Of a DNA stretch of 64,000 nucleotides, positions 1-8,755 are shown piece by piece. The notes under the pieces were generated by a model that did not search any database, had not been told where the DNA came from, and saw nothing but the letters and a program-made list of their open reading frames with translations. This DNA comes from Sphingosinicella sp. (GTDB lineage: Bacteria; Pseudomonadota; Alphaproteobacteria; Sphingomonadales; Sphingomonadaceae), in contig NZ_JACESP010000010.1 of NCBI RefSeq assembly GCF_013911755.1, forward strand, positions 49,704-113,703. The letters run 5' to 3'. A program made the position numbers and the translations under genes. Numbering within the stretch: position 1 is the first letter of the stretch; each line of letters starts with the position of its first letter.

Positions 1-600
1 GACACGGCCCGGCGCGATGATGCGGATCGGCGGCTGCTCGCTCATCATCGTGCGGATCTGCACGGGCGATGTGTGCGTGCGCAGCAGGAAGCGGCGGCCT
101 TCCTTCGCGAGCTGTTCGGGGAAGTAGAACGTATCGTGCATCGCGCGCGCCGGGTGCGATTCCGGGATATTGAGCGCGGTGAAATTGTGCCAGTCGTCCT
201 CGATCTCCGGGCCGGTCGCGACCGCGAAGCCGAGATCGGCGAAGATTTCGGCAAGTTCGTCCATCACTTGGCTGACCGGATGCACGGTGCCAAACCGGGC
301 GGGCTCGACGGGAAGCGTGACGTCCACCGCCTCGGCGGCGAGCTTGGCATCGAGTTCGACAGCCTCAAGCTCCGCTTTCCGCGCGGAAAGCGCGTCCGAA
401 ACCGCCTCGCGCAGCACGTTCAGCGCCGCGCCCGCGACTTTCCGGGCTTCCGGGTCCATGCCGCCCAGCGCCTTCAGCTTCTGCGTGATCGCCCCCGATT
501 TGCCGAGTGCCGCGACGCGCAGCGCCTCGACGGCGGCGGCATCGGGTGCGGCGGCGATTTTAGCGAGCCACTCGCCCTGCTCGGCGGAAAGGTCGGACAT
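1..600 (-). CDS. pheS: Phenylalanyl-tRNA synthetase alpha subunit, N-terminal 200 residues (cut by window edge)
   Basis: PheS with PheT forms the cytoplasmic heterotetramer that charges tRNA-Phe. The visible 200 residues show the N-terminal helical arm (about 1-95, with [17 protein letters not shown]), followed by the start of the class II catalytic core: [36 protein letters not shown], and the class II motif 2 region [12 protein letters not shown]. The start is the ATG at 598-600. It lies downstream of rpmI-rplT on the same strand, the usual neighbourhood, but an intrinsic terminator-like hairpin separates it from rplT. The C-terminal part lies beyond position 1. Confidence 0.96.
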   Translation of the reverse strand, partial: MSDLSAEQGEWLAKIAAAPDAAAVEALRVAALGKSGAITQKLKALGGMDPEARKVAGAALNVLREAVSDALSARKAELEAVELDAKLAAEAVDVTLPVEPARFGTVHPVSQVMDELAEIFADLGFAVATGPEIEDDWHNFTALNIPESHPARAMHDTFYFPEQLAKEGRRFLLRTHTSPVQIRTMMSEQPPIRIIAPGRV

Positions 601-616
601 CATTGAACCCCGGTTT

Positions 617-662
617 TCAAAAGAAAAAGGCGCGGCCGCTGCCGTAAGCAGCGCCGCGCCTT
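617..662 (-). terminator. Intrinsic terminator or attenuator between rplT and pheS
   Basis: On the minus strand a GC-rich stem (627-662, AAGGCGCGGC paired with its complement around a short loop, one bulged base) is followed directly by TTTTTCTTTT (617-626). It sits after rplT and 17 bases before the pheS start, so it would stop or attenuate read-through from the ribosomal protein genes into pheS. Confidence 0.75.
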
Positions 663-685
663 ACCATTGCTTTGGTTCGCGTTTG

Positions 686-1051
686 TTACGCGGCCTTCGC
701 GAGCGCAGCTTCTGCCTGCTTGACGATGACCTTAAACGCGTCGCCCTCGTGGACGGCGAGATCGGCGAGCACTTTGCGGTCCAGCTCGACGCCGGCCAGC
801 TTCAGGCCGTGCATGAACCGGCCATAGGTGAGGCCTTCTTCGCGGACAGCGGCGTTGATGCGCTGAATCCAGAGTGCGCGGAAATTCCGCTTCTTCACCT
901 TCCGGTCGCGATAAGCGTACTGGCCGGCCTTTTCGACCGCCTGACGCGCGATGCGGATGGTGTTCTTCCGGCGGCCGAAATAGCCCTTGGCTGCCTTCAG
1001 GATCTTCTTGTGCTTGGCGTGCGTGGTGACGCCGCGTTTGACACGTGCCAT
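686..1051 (-). CDS. rplT: 50S ribosomal protein L20
   Basis: Large-subunit assembly protein that binds 23S rRNA. The 121 residues match the normal L20 length. The basic N-terminus ([19 protein letters not shown]) and the conserved stretches [20 protein letters not shown] and [20 protein letters not shown] are diagnostic. It follows rpmI by 11 bases. In other bacteria L20 represses its own operon through the rpmI leader; a hairpin lies upstream of rpmI here, but regulation is inferred only. Confidence 0.98.
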   Translation of the reverse strand: MARVKRGVTTHAKHKKILKAAKGYFGRRKNTIRIARQAVEKAGQYAYRDRKVKKRNFRALWIQRINAAVREEGLTYGRFMHGLKLAGVELDRKVLADLAVHEGDAFKVIVKQAEAALAKAA

Positions 1052-1062
1052 GCGTTATCCTC

Positions 1063-1269
1063 CTATTTCAGGCCGTAAGGCGCCCACTGCTTCAAGACCT
1101 TCTTGGTCTCGCAGTCGGCCAGCACGTCGGTGCCGCGGTTTTGGCGGATATACTTGGAATTATGGCTGATGAGCCGGTGGCGCTTTCCGGCGACACCATG
1201 CTTGAGCTTGCCAGTCGCGGTGATCTTCAACCGCTTCTTGACGCCGCTCTTCGTCTTGAGCTTGGGCAT
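1063..1269 (-). CDS. rpmI: 50S ribosomal protein L35
   Basis: Small basic large-subunit protein of 68 residues. [20 protein letters not shown] and [19 protein letters not shown] are the L35 signature. It is the first gene of the rpmI-rplT-pheS group. The infC gene, which precedes rpmI in many bacteria, is not upstream: the next gene is a divergent LysE exporter after a 388-base gap. A good Shine-Dalgarno sequence (AAGGAGA on the minus strand) precedes the ATG. Confidence 0.98.
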   Translation of the reverse strand: MPKLKTKSGVKKRLKITATGKLKHGVAGKRHRLISHNSKYIRQNRGTDVLADCETKKVLKQWAPYGLK

Positions 1270-1293
1270 TTCCGTCTCCTTGAAACGCTATAA

Positions 1294-1327
1294 GACCGCC
1301 TCGGCAGCCCACACTGGCCGGGCGGTC
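1294..1327 (-). promoter_or_regulatory. Leader hairpin upstream of rpmI
   Basis: GACCGCC (1294-1300) pairs with GGCGGTC (1321-1327), and inside it CGGC (1302-1305) pairs with GCCG (1317-1320) around an 11-base loop, with one bulged base. It lies about 25 bases upstream of the rpmI start in its probable 5' leader. No T-run follows. It may be the L20 feedback site or a simple leader stem. Confidence 0.4.
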
Positions 1328-1657
1328 ACGTTTTCGAAGCGCGCGCTATAGCGGGGACACGCGAGAAGGGCAAGAGCAGCCTGCGTGTTCGGCAAAGGCA
1401 TGACAGGATCGAAACCTGCTTGCAGAAAGGCGTGTCCGAATGACCTCGGCAACGACTCAACACCACGAAGACACGATGAACGATCATCAGAAGACCACGG
1501 CCCGAACCTGCCTTGCCGCCGGGTGCGCGGGCTACATCGTATCCTTCTCCGGCCGCCGCGCGCTTTACATCGGACGCACAGCCGAAATCCACGTCGAGCC
1601 ATTTCCCGGCCAATAGGCCGCAACGGAACGATTCCCGTGGATCGTCAATCGCGCTAG
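1328..1657. other. Gap between rpmI and the LysE gene, with a possible 46-codon ORF
   Basis: This stretch must hold the promoters for rpmI (leftward) and the LysE-type gene (rightward). The only other thing seen is a 46-codon plus-strand ORF at 1476-1616 (MNDHQKTTARTCLAAGCAGY at its start). It has a weak ribosome site and no recognisable family. I do not count it as a gene. Confidence 0.3.
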
Positions 1658-2290
1658 ATGCGCGGCATGACCATCATGCAATCCCTGATCGCCTTCACCG
1701 CCGCCGCGACCGTGCTGACACTGACGCCCGGCGTCGATACGGCGATGGTGCTGCGGAGTGCCACCACCGGTCCACGCAGCGCGGCGTTCGCAGCGCTCGG
1801 CATCGGGCTTGGCTGCCTGATCTGGGGCGGCGCCGTCTCGCTCGGCCTCGGCGCACTGCTTGCGGCCTCGGAAACCGCCTTCATGATCGTAAAATGGGCC
1901 GGCGCGGCGTATCTTCTTTATCTCGGCGTCGGCCTGCTCCTGAAACCGCGCAGCGCGCTTGCCGTGGGCAGTGCCTCGACCGACGGCAGCGCGGGCGAGG
2001 CCTTCACGCGGGGGCTCGTCACGAATCTTCTCAACCCGAAGATCGGCGTTTTCTACATCACCTTCCTGCCGCAGTTCATCCCGACCGGGGTCGATCCCGC
2101 GGGGTATTCGTTCCTTCTTGCAGGCGTGCATGTCGTGCTCGGCACCTTGTGGTTCGCCGTGCTGATCGCCGCGACCGTGCCGCTCGGCCGGTTCCTTGCG
2201 CGGCCGCGCGTTGTAAAGACGATGGACCGGCTGACCGGCGGCGTCTTCATCGCGTTCGGGCTGAAACTGGCGCTTTCACGGCAGGGCTGA
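1658..2290 (+). CDS. LysE/RhtB family amino acid exporter
   Basis: Inner-membrane exporter of the LysE/RhtB/LeuE superfamily, predicted to expel amino acids or related small molecules by proton exchange. The 210 residues contain about six hydrophobic segments and the family N-terminal signature TLTPGVDTAMVLRSATTGPR, followed by GIGLGCLIWG and a conserved LVTNLLNPKIGVFYITFLPQ motif. Substrate cannot be told from sequence. Starts at 1658, 1667 and 1676 are all ATG in frame; none has a strong ribosome site. It ends 2 bases before ogt on the opposite strand, and the inverted repeat CAGGGCT/AGCCCTG (2282-2309) spans both stop codons. Confidence 0.9.
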   Translation: MRGMTIMQSLIAFTAAATVLTLTPGVDTAMVLRSATTGPRSAAFAALGIGLGCLIWGGAVSLGLGALLAASETAFMIVKWAGAAYLLYLGVGLLLKPRSALAVGSASTDGSAGEAFTRGLVTNLLNPKIGVFYITFLPQFIPTGVDPAGYSFLLAGVHVVLGTLWFAVLIAATVPLGRFLARPRVVKTMDRLTGGVFIAFGLKLALSRQG

Positions 2291-2292
2291 GC

Positions 2293-2850
2293 CTATCCGA
2301 ATAGCCCTGGCTGCACGGCTGCCACCGCCGCGCCTTCGTGCGCGAGCAGCCAGCGTTTGCGTTCGATGCCGCCGCCGAAGCCGGTGAGCGAGCCGTCCGC
2401 ACCGATCACGCGGTGGCAGGGCACGATGATCGCCACGGGGTTCGCGCCGTTCGCCGCGCCGACCGCCCGAACGGCGGCCGGACGTCCGATGGCGGCGGCC
2501 TGCTCCGCATAGGTACGGGTTTCGCCTGGCGGGATACGCCTGAGCGCCGCCCAGGCCTCCTTCTGGAACGCCGTGCCGCCCGGATCGACCTCGACGCCTG
2601 CCGCCGCCGCGAAATCGCCCGCGAAGTAGGCCGCGAGCGCACGGGACACGACCGCGGGCGCCGCTTCCTGCATTTCGAGCACCACATCCGCGCCCTGATA
2701 GCGGGCGAGCAACGTTTGAAAACGATCGTCCTTGTCGGCCCATTCGAGCGCACGCACGCGGCCGTCCGCGCCCCAGACGCAGAGCATGTCGCCGGTCGGC
2801 GTGCCGATTGCCGCGGCGGCAAGAGTGTGCCTAGGGGAACGCGAGATCAT
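2293..2850 (-). CDS. ogt: Methylated-DNA-protein-cysteine methyltransferase
   Basis: Suicidal repair protein that moves the alkyl group from O6-alkylguanine onto its own cysteine. The 185 residues carry the active-site motif [19 protein letters not shown] (cysteine of PCHR) and the DNA-binding helix-turn-helix region [19 protein letters not shown]. There is no Ada-type N-terminal regulatory domain, so it is an Ogt/MGMT-type stand-alone enzyme. The longer N-terminus begins at an ATG with [20 protein letters not shown], the usual N-terminal strand. Confidence 0.93.
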   Translation of the reverse strand: MISRSPRHTLAAAAIGTPTGDMLCVWGADGRVRALEWADKDDRFQTLLARYQGADVVLEMQEAAPAVVSRALAAYFAGDFAAAAGVEVDPGGTAFQKEAWAALRRIPPGETRTYAEQAAAIGRPAAVRAVGAANGANPVAIIVPCHRVIGADGSLTGFGGGIERKRWLLAHEGAAVAAVQPGLFG

Positions 2851-2870
2851 CGCCGCACGTTAGCCCCCTC

Positions 2871-4925
2871 ATGCAGACGTCGTCCATCCGCACAAGGGGT
2901 CGGACCTGGGGCCGATCCGGCCGCGACACATGGGACCGGTTTCCCGGTCCGGTGAAACTCGCCCTGAAAGTTGTAGCGTGGGTGATCGGCATTCTGTTCC
3001 TGCTATGGCTGGTCTTGTTCATCACCAAGGGGCGCTTCCTCGAACGCCCCTTCGAGCGGATCGCAACCGGCATCGTCGGGCGCGAGGTGCGCGTGGGCGG
3101 CGATTTCCAGCTTTATTCGAACCCGCACATCAAATTCCGCGCCGAAAGACTGGTTATCGACAATCCGGACTGGACCGAAGGCGAGCGCTTTGTCGATTCG
3201 AAGCTGATCGACCTGCGGATCGACATCCTGCGGCTGATCTTTGGCAAGATGCTGTTCCGGCAAGCCACGCTGGAAGATACGCATTTCGCGCTGGAATGGG
3301 ACAAGGCGGGCGCGCGCAACAGCTGGACCTTCGGCGAAACACGCGGCGAGCCCTTCCGGCTTCCCGAAATCCGACGCGCGGCCATCACCGGCGCGACGCT
3401 CGCCTATCGTGACCCGCCGCGGCGGCTGATCGCCGATCTCGCCTTTGCGCCAATCGCGGCGCGCTCGAGCCGGTTCGGGGAGGCGATCGGCTTCAAGGGC
3501 GGCGGCACCTCGATGGGCGAGGCGTTCCGCGTGACGGGCCGCCTCGAGAGCCCGGACGCCACGGCGGGAGGCGGGCGCAACGATCTGACGGCGCGGATCG
3601 ACGTGGGCGACAGCCGCATCGACGTCGCGGGAATGCTGCCGGGCGCGACGGAACTGGACGGCGCAGTGCTGAACCTCCGCGCCCAGGGCAGCAATCTTGC
3701 AACGCCCTTCCTGCTGCTCGGCGTCGCCGTGCCCGAAACGCGACGCTTCGATCTGGGCGGCGAGCTGCGGCCCGTGGGCAACGAATGGCGCATGACCAAG
3801 ATCGCAGGAACGTTCGGCGAGAGCGACCTTTCCGGCAGCATGACCGTGCGGACCGGCGGCAAACGACTGTTCATCGCGGCAGACCTCGCGAGCCGCGCGC
3901 TCGACATTCTGGATGCGGGCCCCTGGATCGGCATACCGCCCGAACGGTTGGAGAGCATGGGCGGCAAGGGCGCGATCACCACTGAGGGCGGGCGGCCCCG
4001 CGTGCTGCCGAACGCGCCGCTGAACGCCGAAGGGCTGAGCCGGTTCGACGCACGCATCGCGTACCGCGCCGCGAACGTCCGCACGGGCACCATCCCGCTG
4101 CAAAACCTTCGCCTCTCGCTCGGGCTCGATAACCGGCTGTTGACGCTGAAACCGGTGCAGTTCGATTTCGCGGGCGGCACGCTGACCGGGAATATCAACC
4201 TCAACGCCCGCCGGTCGCCGGTGGTGACGCGCTATGACATCAGCCTGACCCCCGTCCGCATCGCCGAGCTGCTGCGCGGCTTCGATGTCGAAAGCACCGG
4301 AACGAATGGTGTTCTGAAAGGCCGGCTGGATCTAACCGGATACGGCAACGACGTGCGCGAATCGCTGGGATCGGCGAGCGGACGCATCGCGGTGGTCCTG
4401 CCGCAGGGCGATTTCTGGATTCGCAATGCGGAGCTTCTCGAACTCGACATTGGCGACTTCGTGGAAGCCGCGCTCGGCGACAAGCTGAAGGAACCTGCGC
4501 GCATCCGCTGCGGGCTCATTGCCTTCACGGTGAAAGACGGAGTGGGACGCGCCGATCCCATCTTCATCGATACGCGCAAGAATGTGATCCGCGGCGGCGG
4601 GCACATCAGCTTCAAGGACGAAAGCCTCAACCTCGCGGTGGAGGCCGATGCCAAGAACCCCAGCCTATTTTCCGGCCAGTCGCCGATCAGCGTCGGCGGT
4701 TGGTTCGCGGCGCCGACAGTAAACCCGATCTCGGGCGAACTGGCGAGCCGCGCGGCGGTAGGCGGCATCTTGGGGGCGCTGATCTCACCGCTCGCCGCGC
4801 TTGTCGCGTTCATTGACCTCGGCGACGAGGACGACACGGACTGCGCGCCAGTGCTGGCTGGGGCGAGCGGCGCGGCGGTGCGGGCGGCAGACAAGGCTGC
4901 CGAGAAGACAAAGTCGGACAGCTAA
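2871..4925 (+). CDS. AsmA family envelope protein
   Basis: A 684-residue inner-membrane-anchored periplasmic protein of the AsmA/YhdP-like superfamily, which takes part in outer-membrane lipid homeostasis. A short cytoplasmic N-terminus (residues 1-25) is followed by one membrane anchor (VAWVIGILFLLWLVLFI, about 32-50). A long beta-rich periplasmic part follows, ending in the typical AsmA C-terminal domain (GVLKGRLDLTGYGNDVRESL, GSASGRIAVVLPQGDFWIRN). A hydrophobic stretch GILGALISPLAALVAFIDLG lies near the end. It overlaps the convergent hisN-like gene by four bases. Confidence 0.9.
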   Translation: MQTSSIRTRGRTWGRSGRDTWDRFPGPVKLALKVVAWVIGILFLLWLVLFITKGRFLERPFERIATGIVGREVRVGGDFQLYSNPHIKFRAERLVIDNPDWTEGERFVDSKLIDLRIDILRLIFGKMLFRQATLEDTHFALEWDKAGARNSWTFGETRGEPFRLPEIRRAAITGATLAYRDPPRRLIADLAFAPIAARSSRFGEAIGFKGGGTSMGEAFRVTGRLESPDATAGGGRNDLTARIDVGDSRIDVAGMLPGATELDGAVLNLRAQGSNLATPFLLLGVAVPETRRFDLGGELRPVGNEWRMTKIAGTFGESDLSGSMTVRTGGKRLFIAADLASRALDILDAGPWIGIPPERLESMGGKGAITTEGGRPRVLPNAPLNAEGLSRFDARIAYRAANVRTGTIPLQNLRLSLGLDNRLLTLKPVQFDFAGGTLTGNINLNARRSPVVTRYDISLTPVRIAELLRGFDVESTGTNGVLKGRLDLTGYGNDVRESLGSASGRIAVVLPQGDFWIRNAELLELDIGDFVEAALGDKLKEPARIRCGLIAFTVKDGVGRADPIFIDTRKNVIRGGGHISFKDESLNLAVEADAKNPSLFSGQSPISVGGWFAAPTVNPISGELASRAAVGGILGALISPLAALVAFIDLGDEDDTDCAPVLAGASGAAVRAADKAAEKTKSDS

Positions 4926-5692
4926 CCCAGAAGGCGCCGCGACACTTCGGGAAGCAGCGATGGGTCGCCCAGCGCGATGACGCTGCCGTTGCTGTTTCGG
5001 TCGAGGGGACGGCCTTCCCAGTCCGTCATCGAGCCACCCGCACCGATCACGATGGGGGCGAGCGCGGCGAAATCGTGGAGCTTGAGGTTCGCCTCGACGA
5101 CGACGTCGATGTGGCCCGCCGCGACAAGGCCGTAGTTGTAGCAATCCCCACCGTAGACGAGTTGTCCGGCTGCCGCAGCGAGCGCCTCGAAGCGCGCACG
5201 CTCAGCCGCGTGGAAATACTGCGGACCGGTGGAGGCGATGAGCGCCATCGACAGCGCGGGACAGCGACGCGTGGTGACGGGCGTGCCGTTCAGCGTGGTC
5301 GCCTCGCCCTCCGCGCCCATCCAGCGATCTCGCCCGATCGGCTGATCGATGATGCCGAGCACAGGGCGGCCCTCTTCGAGAAGCGCGACAAGCGTACCGA
5401 AGATCGGGCGCCCGGCGATGAAGCTGCGCGTACCGTCGATGGGATCGAGTACCCAGACACGCGACGCGCCGGGATTCGAAGCACCGAACTCCTCACCGAC
5501 AATGCCGTCGCCGGGGCGCTCGGCTTCGATGAGCGCGCGCATCGCGGTTTCCGCCGCGCGGTCCGCCACCGTGACGGGCGAGGCGTCGCCCTTCGTCTCG
5601 ACCTCGACGCGGGCGCGGAACCACGGGCGGATCGCTTCGCCCGCCGCATCGGCAAGCCGGCGCGCGAACGCGAGGTCGTCGGCGCGGCTCAT
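4922..5692 (-). CDS. hisN: Histidinol-phosphatase, inositol monophosphatase family
   Basis: Mg-dependent phosphatase of the IMPase superfamily (256 residues). Metal-binding motifs are GDGIVGEEFG, VWVLDPIDGTRSFI and LKLHDFAALAPIVIGAGG. The last, with GGDCYNYGLVAAGHIDVVVE, resembles the HisN type that makes L-histidinol in many alphaproteobacteria, rather than SuhB. Inositol-phosphate or other sugar phosphate activity cannot be excluded. Start is the ATG at 5690-5692. No other histidine genes lie nearby. Confidence 0.82.
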   Translation of the reverse strand: MSRADDLAFARRLADAAGEAIRPWFRARVEVETKGDASPVTVADRAAETAMRALIEAERPGDGIVGEEFGASNPGASRVWVLDPIDGTRSFIAGRPIFGTLVALLEEGRPVLGIIDQPIGRDRWMGAEGEATTLNGTPVTTRRCPALSMALIASTGPQYFHAAERARFEALAAAAGQLVYGGDCYNYGLVAAGHIDVVVEANLKLHDFAALAPIVIGAGGSMTDWEGRPLDRNSNGSVIALGDPSLLPEVSRRLLG

Positions 5693-5755
5693 GGTTCGAC
5701 TTTCCTTGCCGGCACCGCGCGGCTAGCGTGCGCGAAATTGTTCAGGGAATCATGC

Positions 5756-6364
5756 ATGAAGCTCTATATGTCCTACACCTCGCCCTATGCGCGCAAGGTG
5801 CGCGTGTTCGTCCGCGAACTCGACCTTGAGGATGCGGTCGACGAGGTGCCGGTCAATCCGCTCGACGACCCCGACGATCTCGTCTCCGTGAACCCTGTTT
5901 CCAAGATCCCCGCGCTCATCACCGACGACGGTACGTCGGTGCACGACAGCCGCGTCATCCTCGCCTACCTCGCGAGCCTGAGAGACGCGGGCGACCTCTA
6001 TCCCGCCCCCGGCGACCCGAAGCGTTGGGCAGCAATGACGCTCGCCGCGCATATCGATGCGATCCTCGACGCCGCCGTTGCGTGGCGCATGGAAACGCAG
6101 CGCCAGCCGGGCGAGCGCTCCATCTTCTGGCAGGGCCGCTGGCGCGGCAAGATCGAGCGCGCGCTCGACGCGCTCCCTGCGATGCTAGACGCCGCGCCCG
6201 CCTATCGCCGCTACGCCGAGATGCTCTCCGTGATCGCACTCGAATATATCGACTTCCGCCATCCCGTACTCGATTGGAAGCGCACGCGGCCCGAGCTCAC
6301 GAAGCTCCACGATGACTGGGCCTCGCGCTCTTCGATGGTGGAAACGCAGTTTCCAGCGGCTTGA
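5756..6364 (+). CDS. Glutathione S-transferase family protein
   Basis: Cytosolic GST-fold protein of 202 residues. The N-terminal thioredoxin-like domain begins MKLYMSYTSPYARKVRVFVR, with the cis-Pro motif SKIPALI and the glutathione-binding VHDSRVILAYLA. The C-terminal all-helical domain follows from about residue 85. The catalytic residue is probably Ser or Tyr in YTSPY. Its stop codon overlaps the ATG of the short PEP-CTERM-like ORF. Substrate is unknown. Confidence 0.9.
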   Translation: MKLYMSYTSPYARKVRVFVRELDLEDAVDEVPVNPLDDPDDLVSVNPVSKIPALITDDGTSVHDSRVILAYLASLRDAGDLYPAPGDPKRWAAMTLAAHIDAILDAAVAWRMETQRQPGERSIFWQGRWRGKIERALDALPAMLDAAPAYRRYAEMLSVIALEYIDFRHPVLDWKRTRPELTKLHDDWASRSSMVETQFPAA

Positions 6365-6450
6365 TGGTGCATATCGTTTCGGTGCCGGGAATGCTTGGCC
6401 TGCTCGGACTCGGCCTCGCCGGCATCGGAGCGCTACGCCGCCGTCGCTGA
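6364..6450 (+). pseudogene. Orphan PEP-CTERM-like sorting tail
   Basis: A 28-codon ORF overlapping the GST stop (ATGA). It reads VPGMLGLLGLGLAGIGALRR plus two more arginines, then stops. That is the three-part layout of a PEP-CTERM signal: Val-Pro near the start, a Leu/Gly-rich membrane helix, and an Arg cluster at the C-terminus. The EP of VPEP is missing and no exported protein domain precedes it in frame. It is most simply the surviving end of a deleted PEP-CTERM gene, although translation by coupling to the GST gene is possible. Confidence 0.6.
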
Positions 6451-6473
6451 CCCTCGGCAAGCGAACGAAAATC

Positions 6474-6505
6474 GGGGCGGCCCCTTCCGGGGGTCGCCCT
6501 TTTTC
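6474..6505 (+). terminator. Intrinsic terminator after the GST gene
   Basis: A GGGCGGCCCC stem pairs, with one G-T pair, with GGGGGTCGCCC around a TTCC loop and is followed by a run of T residues to 6505. It ends plus-strand transcription from the GST gene and PEP-CTERM-like tail before the tRNA gene on the other strand. Confidence 0.8.
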
Positions 6506-6546
6506 GTCTGGCTGCAATCCGTTATTTTCGGAAACCATACTGCGCG

Positions 6547-6623
6547 TGGTCGGGGAGAGAGGATTCGAACCTCCGGCCCCTGCCTCCCGAAGACAGTGCT
6601 CTACCAGGCTGAGCTACTCCCCG
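6547..6623 (-). tRNA. tRNA-Pro (CGG anticodon)
   Basis: Read on the minus strand, a complete cloverleaf: acceptor CGGGGAG pairing with CTCCCCG, D-arm TAGCTCAGCCTGGTAGAGCA, anticodon stem CTGTC/GGCAG around loop TTCGGGA (anticodon CGG, reading CCG), T-arm with GGTTCGAATCC, discriminator A, and CCA encoded in the DNA at 6547-6549. Confidence 0.97.
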
Positions 6624-6708
6624 ACGCGCAAGCGATGACCGCTGTGGGCGGAAGCCCTCGGGACAGCGGACGGCGGCTTATAGCGGCGAGGTTTGCACCC
6701 CGCAAGCC

Positions 6709-8013
6709 TCAGCTTCGTGCCGCCGATATCATCTCGTCGACTGCCACGAATTTCTCGCGCGGGGCGCCGCCGCGCGCCCGCGCCACCTCGGCGGCGTCGA
6801 TCTTCTGCCAATCCCGGAATGTGACGATGTCGATGCCCTTTTCGGCCGCGAGCGCATCGAGACCAGCGCGGCCCATCTTGTCCGAGGCCGTTACCTCCGC
6901 CGCGATCAGGTCGGCGATGGCGTAGCCGTCGGGCCGGTTCGTGCCGATCGTGCCGGTGGGGCCGCGCCGCGCCCAGCCGACGCAGTAAAGGCCGGGCGAT
7001 ATGCGGCCTTCGTCGTTCACGAAGCGGCCGCCGCGCTCGTCGTAGGGCACGCCCGAGATCGGAAGCGTGCGGTAGCCGATGCAGCTGACCACCATGCCGC
7101 AGGGGATGTCGATCATCTCTCCGGTGCCTTCGGCGCGGCCTTCGACGAGGCGGGTGCGTTCGAGGCGGAGCGCTTCCACCCTGCCCTCGCCCAGCGCCTC
7201 GACCGGGCGGAGGAAGTAGTCGAAGTAGACGCGGACGGGCTTGTTCGGGTCGGGGGCGGTGGCGGCGAAGGCGCGCAGGGTGGTGACTACTTTGCGGAGA
7301 CCCGGCTCGAGCGCTTCGTCTTCCTCGACGGGCGGGAACACCGCCGGATCGACGACCGGAGAGGCGCGAGCAAGCTCGCCCATCTCACCGACCTCCTTGG
7401 GCGTGAAGCTCACCTGATGCGGGCCGCGGCGGCCGATGATGCGGATCCGCTCCACCTGCGATGTGCCGAGCGCATCGACGGCGTGCTGGACGATGTCGGC
7501 GCCTTCGAATTCCTCCGGCAGCTTCGCAAGGATGCGGGCGCAGTCGATCGCGACATTGCCGTTGCCGATGACGACGACCGTCTCGCTTTCGAGCGGCGGC
7601 GCCAGATCGACGAAATCGGGGTGCCCGTTGTACCAGCCGACGAACGCGGCGGAGCCGAGCACGCCCGGCAGATCCTCGCCCGGGATGCCGAGCGGGCGAT
7701 CGGTCGGCGCACCGGTCGCCAGCACCACGGCGTCGTAGAGCCCGAGGAGTTCGGCGACGGAGATGCCGCCGTCGCCCACCGGCACGTTGCCGACGAAGCG
7801 GACATTGTCCGACAGCGCCGTCTTCTCGTAGCGACGCGACACCGCCTTGATCGACTGGTGATCGGGCGCGACGCCCGCGCGGATCAGTCCGAAGGGCGTG
7901 GGCAGCCGGTCGATGATGTCGATACGCACATCGCCGCTGTTGAGCTTCTGGGCGGCTTCCGCTGTATAGTAACCTGCCGGACCCGAACCGACGATCGCGA
8001 GATGAAGCGTCAT
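6709..8013 (-). CDS. Adrenodoxin/ferredoxin reductase-type FAD flavoprotein (FprA-like)
   Basis: A 434-residue NADPH-dependent flavoprotein of the adrenodoxin-reductase family, which feeds electrons to ferredoxins. The FAD-binding motif LAIVGSGPAGYYTAEAAQKL is at the N-terminus. The NADP-binding motif is TVVVIGNGNVAIDCARIL. The C-terminal GWARRGPTGTIGTNRPDGYA is the family's conserved FAD/NADP region. Start is taken at the ATG 8011-8013, preceded by GGGGAAGAG; an upstream in-frame GTG at 8028 is less likely. The partner ferredoxin is not in the window. Confidence 0.9.
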   Translation of the reverse strand: MTLHLAIVGSGPAGYYTAEAAQKLNSGDVRIDIIDRLPTPFGLIRAGVAPDHQSIKAVSRRYEKTALSDNVRFVGNVPVGDGGISVAELLGLYDAVVLATGAPTDRPLGIPGEDLPGVLGSAAFVGWYNGHPDFVDLAPPLESETVVVIGNGNVAIDCARILAKLPEEFEGADIVQHAVDALGTSQVERIRIIGRRGPHQVSFTPKEVGEMGELARASPVVDPAVFPPVEEDEALEPGLRKVVTTLRAFAATAPDPNKPVRVYFDYFLRPVEALGEGRVEALRLERTRLVEGRAEGTGEMIDIPCGMVVSCIGYRTLPISGVPYDERGGRFVNDEGRISPGLYCVGWARRGPTGTIGTNRPDGYAIADLIAAEVTASDKMGRAGLDALAAEKGIDIVTFRDWQKIDAAEVARARGGAPREKFVAVDEMISAARS

Positions 8014-8098
8014 TAAACTCTTCCCCACAGGTCGTTTTTTCCGATGCTAGACTCGCGAGGCGCGATGTAAAGACGCTTTGAGTGGGGGGTCTCGTGTC

Positions 8099-8755
8099 GT
8101 GCTCGTGCTGTCTGGAATCGCCATCATCGTGCTCGGCTTCATGGCCCGGCTCAATCCCCTGCTCGTCGTCGCGATCGCGGCGCTCGCGACGGGCATCGCC
8201 GCCGGTCTCGACCCGGTCGCGGTGGTTTCCGCGTTCGGCAAGGCGTTCAACGACAATCGCTATGTAAGCGTGGTGTGGATCGTGCTGCCGGTGATCGGGC
8301 TGCTTGAGCGCTACGGATTGCAGCAGCGCGCGCGGACGCTGATCGCGGGCCTGAAGGGCGCGACCGTGGGCCGCCTGCTGATCATCTATCTGATCGTCCG
8401 CCAGATCGCCGCCGCGCTCGGGCTGACCTCGATCGCCGGACACGCGCAGACCGTGCGGCCGCTCGTCGCGCCGATGGCGGAGGCGGCGGCGGAAGTGCAG
8501 GGCGGGGGCGATGCGGAGACTCGCGAGGAGGTGAAGGCGATGGCGGCGGCGACCGACAACGTCGGGCTGTTTTTCGGCGAGGACATCTTCATCGCGATCG
8601 CTTCGATCCTGCTCATCAAGGGCACGTTCGAAACCTACGGTATCATCCTCGCGCCGCTCGAACTCTCGGTCTGGGCGATCCCGACCGCGATCGCGGCGCT
8701 CCTCATCCACGGGGCGCGGCTGATCCTGCTCGACCGGCGGCTGGGCGCACGATGA
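8099..8755 (+). CDS. DUF969 membrane protein, probable 5-oxoproline transporter subunit
   Basis: Hydrophobic protein of about 218 residues with six or so membrane segments, for example IAIIVLGFMARLNPLLVVAI, SVVWIVLPVIGLLERYGLQQ and a conserved GRLLIIYLIVRQIAAALGL. These match DUF969. DUF969 and DUF979 proteins occur together and, from memory, are labelled as subunits of a 5-oxoproline (pyroglutamate) transporter. The start is uncertain: GTG 8099 follows a G-rich ribosome site, while TTG 8078 is also in frame. It overlaps the DUF979 gene (ATGA). Confidence 0.85.
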   Translation: MLVLSGIAIIVLGFMARLNPLLVVAIAALATGIAAGLDPVAVVSAFGKAFNDNRYVSVVWIVLPVIGLLERYGLQQRARTLIAGLKGATVGRLLIIYLIVRQIAAALGLTSIAGHAQTVRPLVAPMAEAAAEVQGGGDAETREEVKAMAAATDNVGLFFGEDIFIAIASILLIKGTFETYGIILAPLELSVWAIPTAIAALLIHGARLILLDRRLGAR

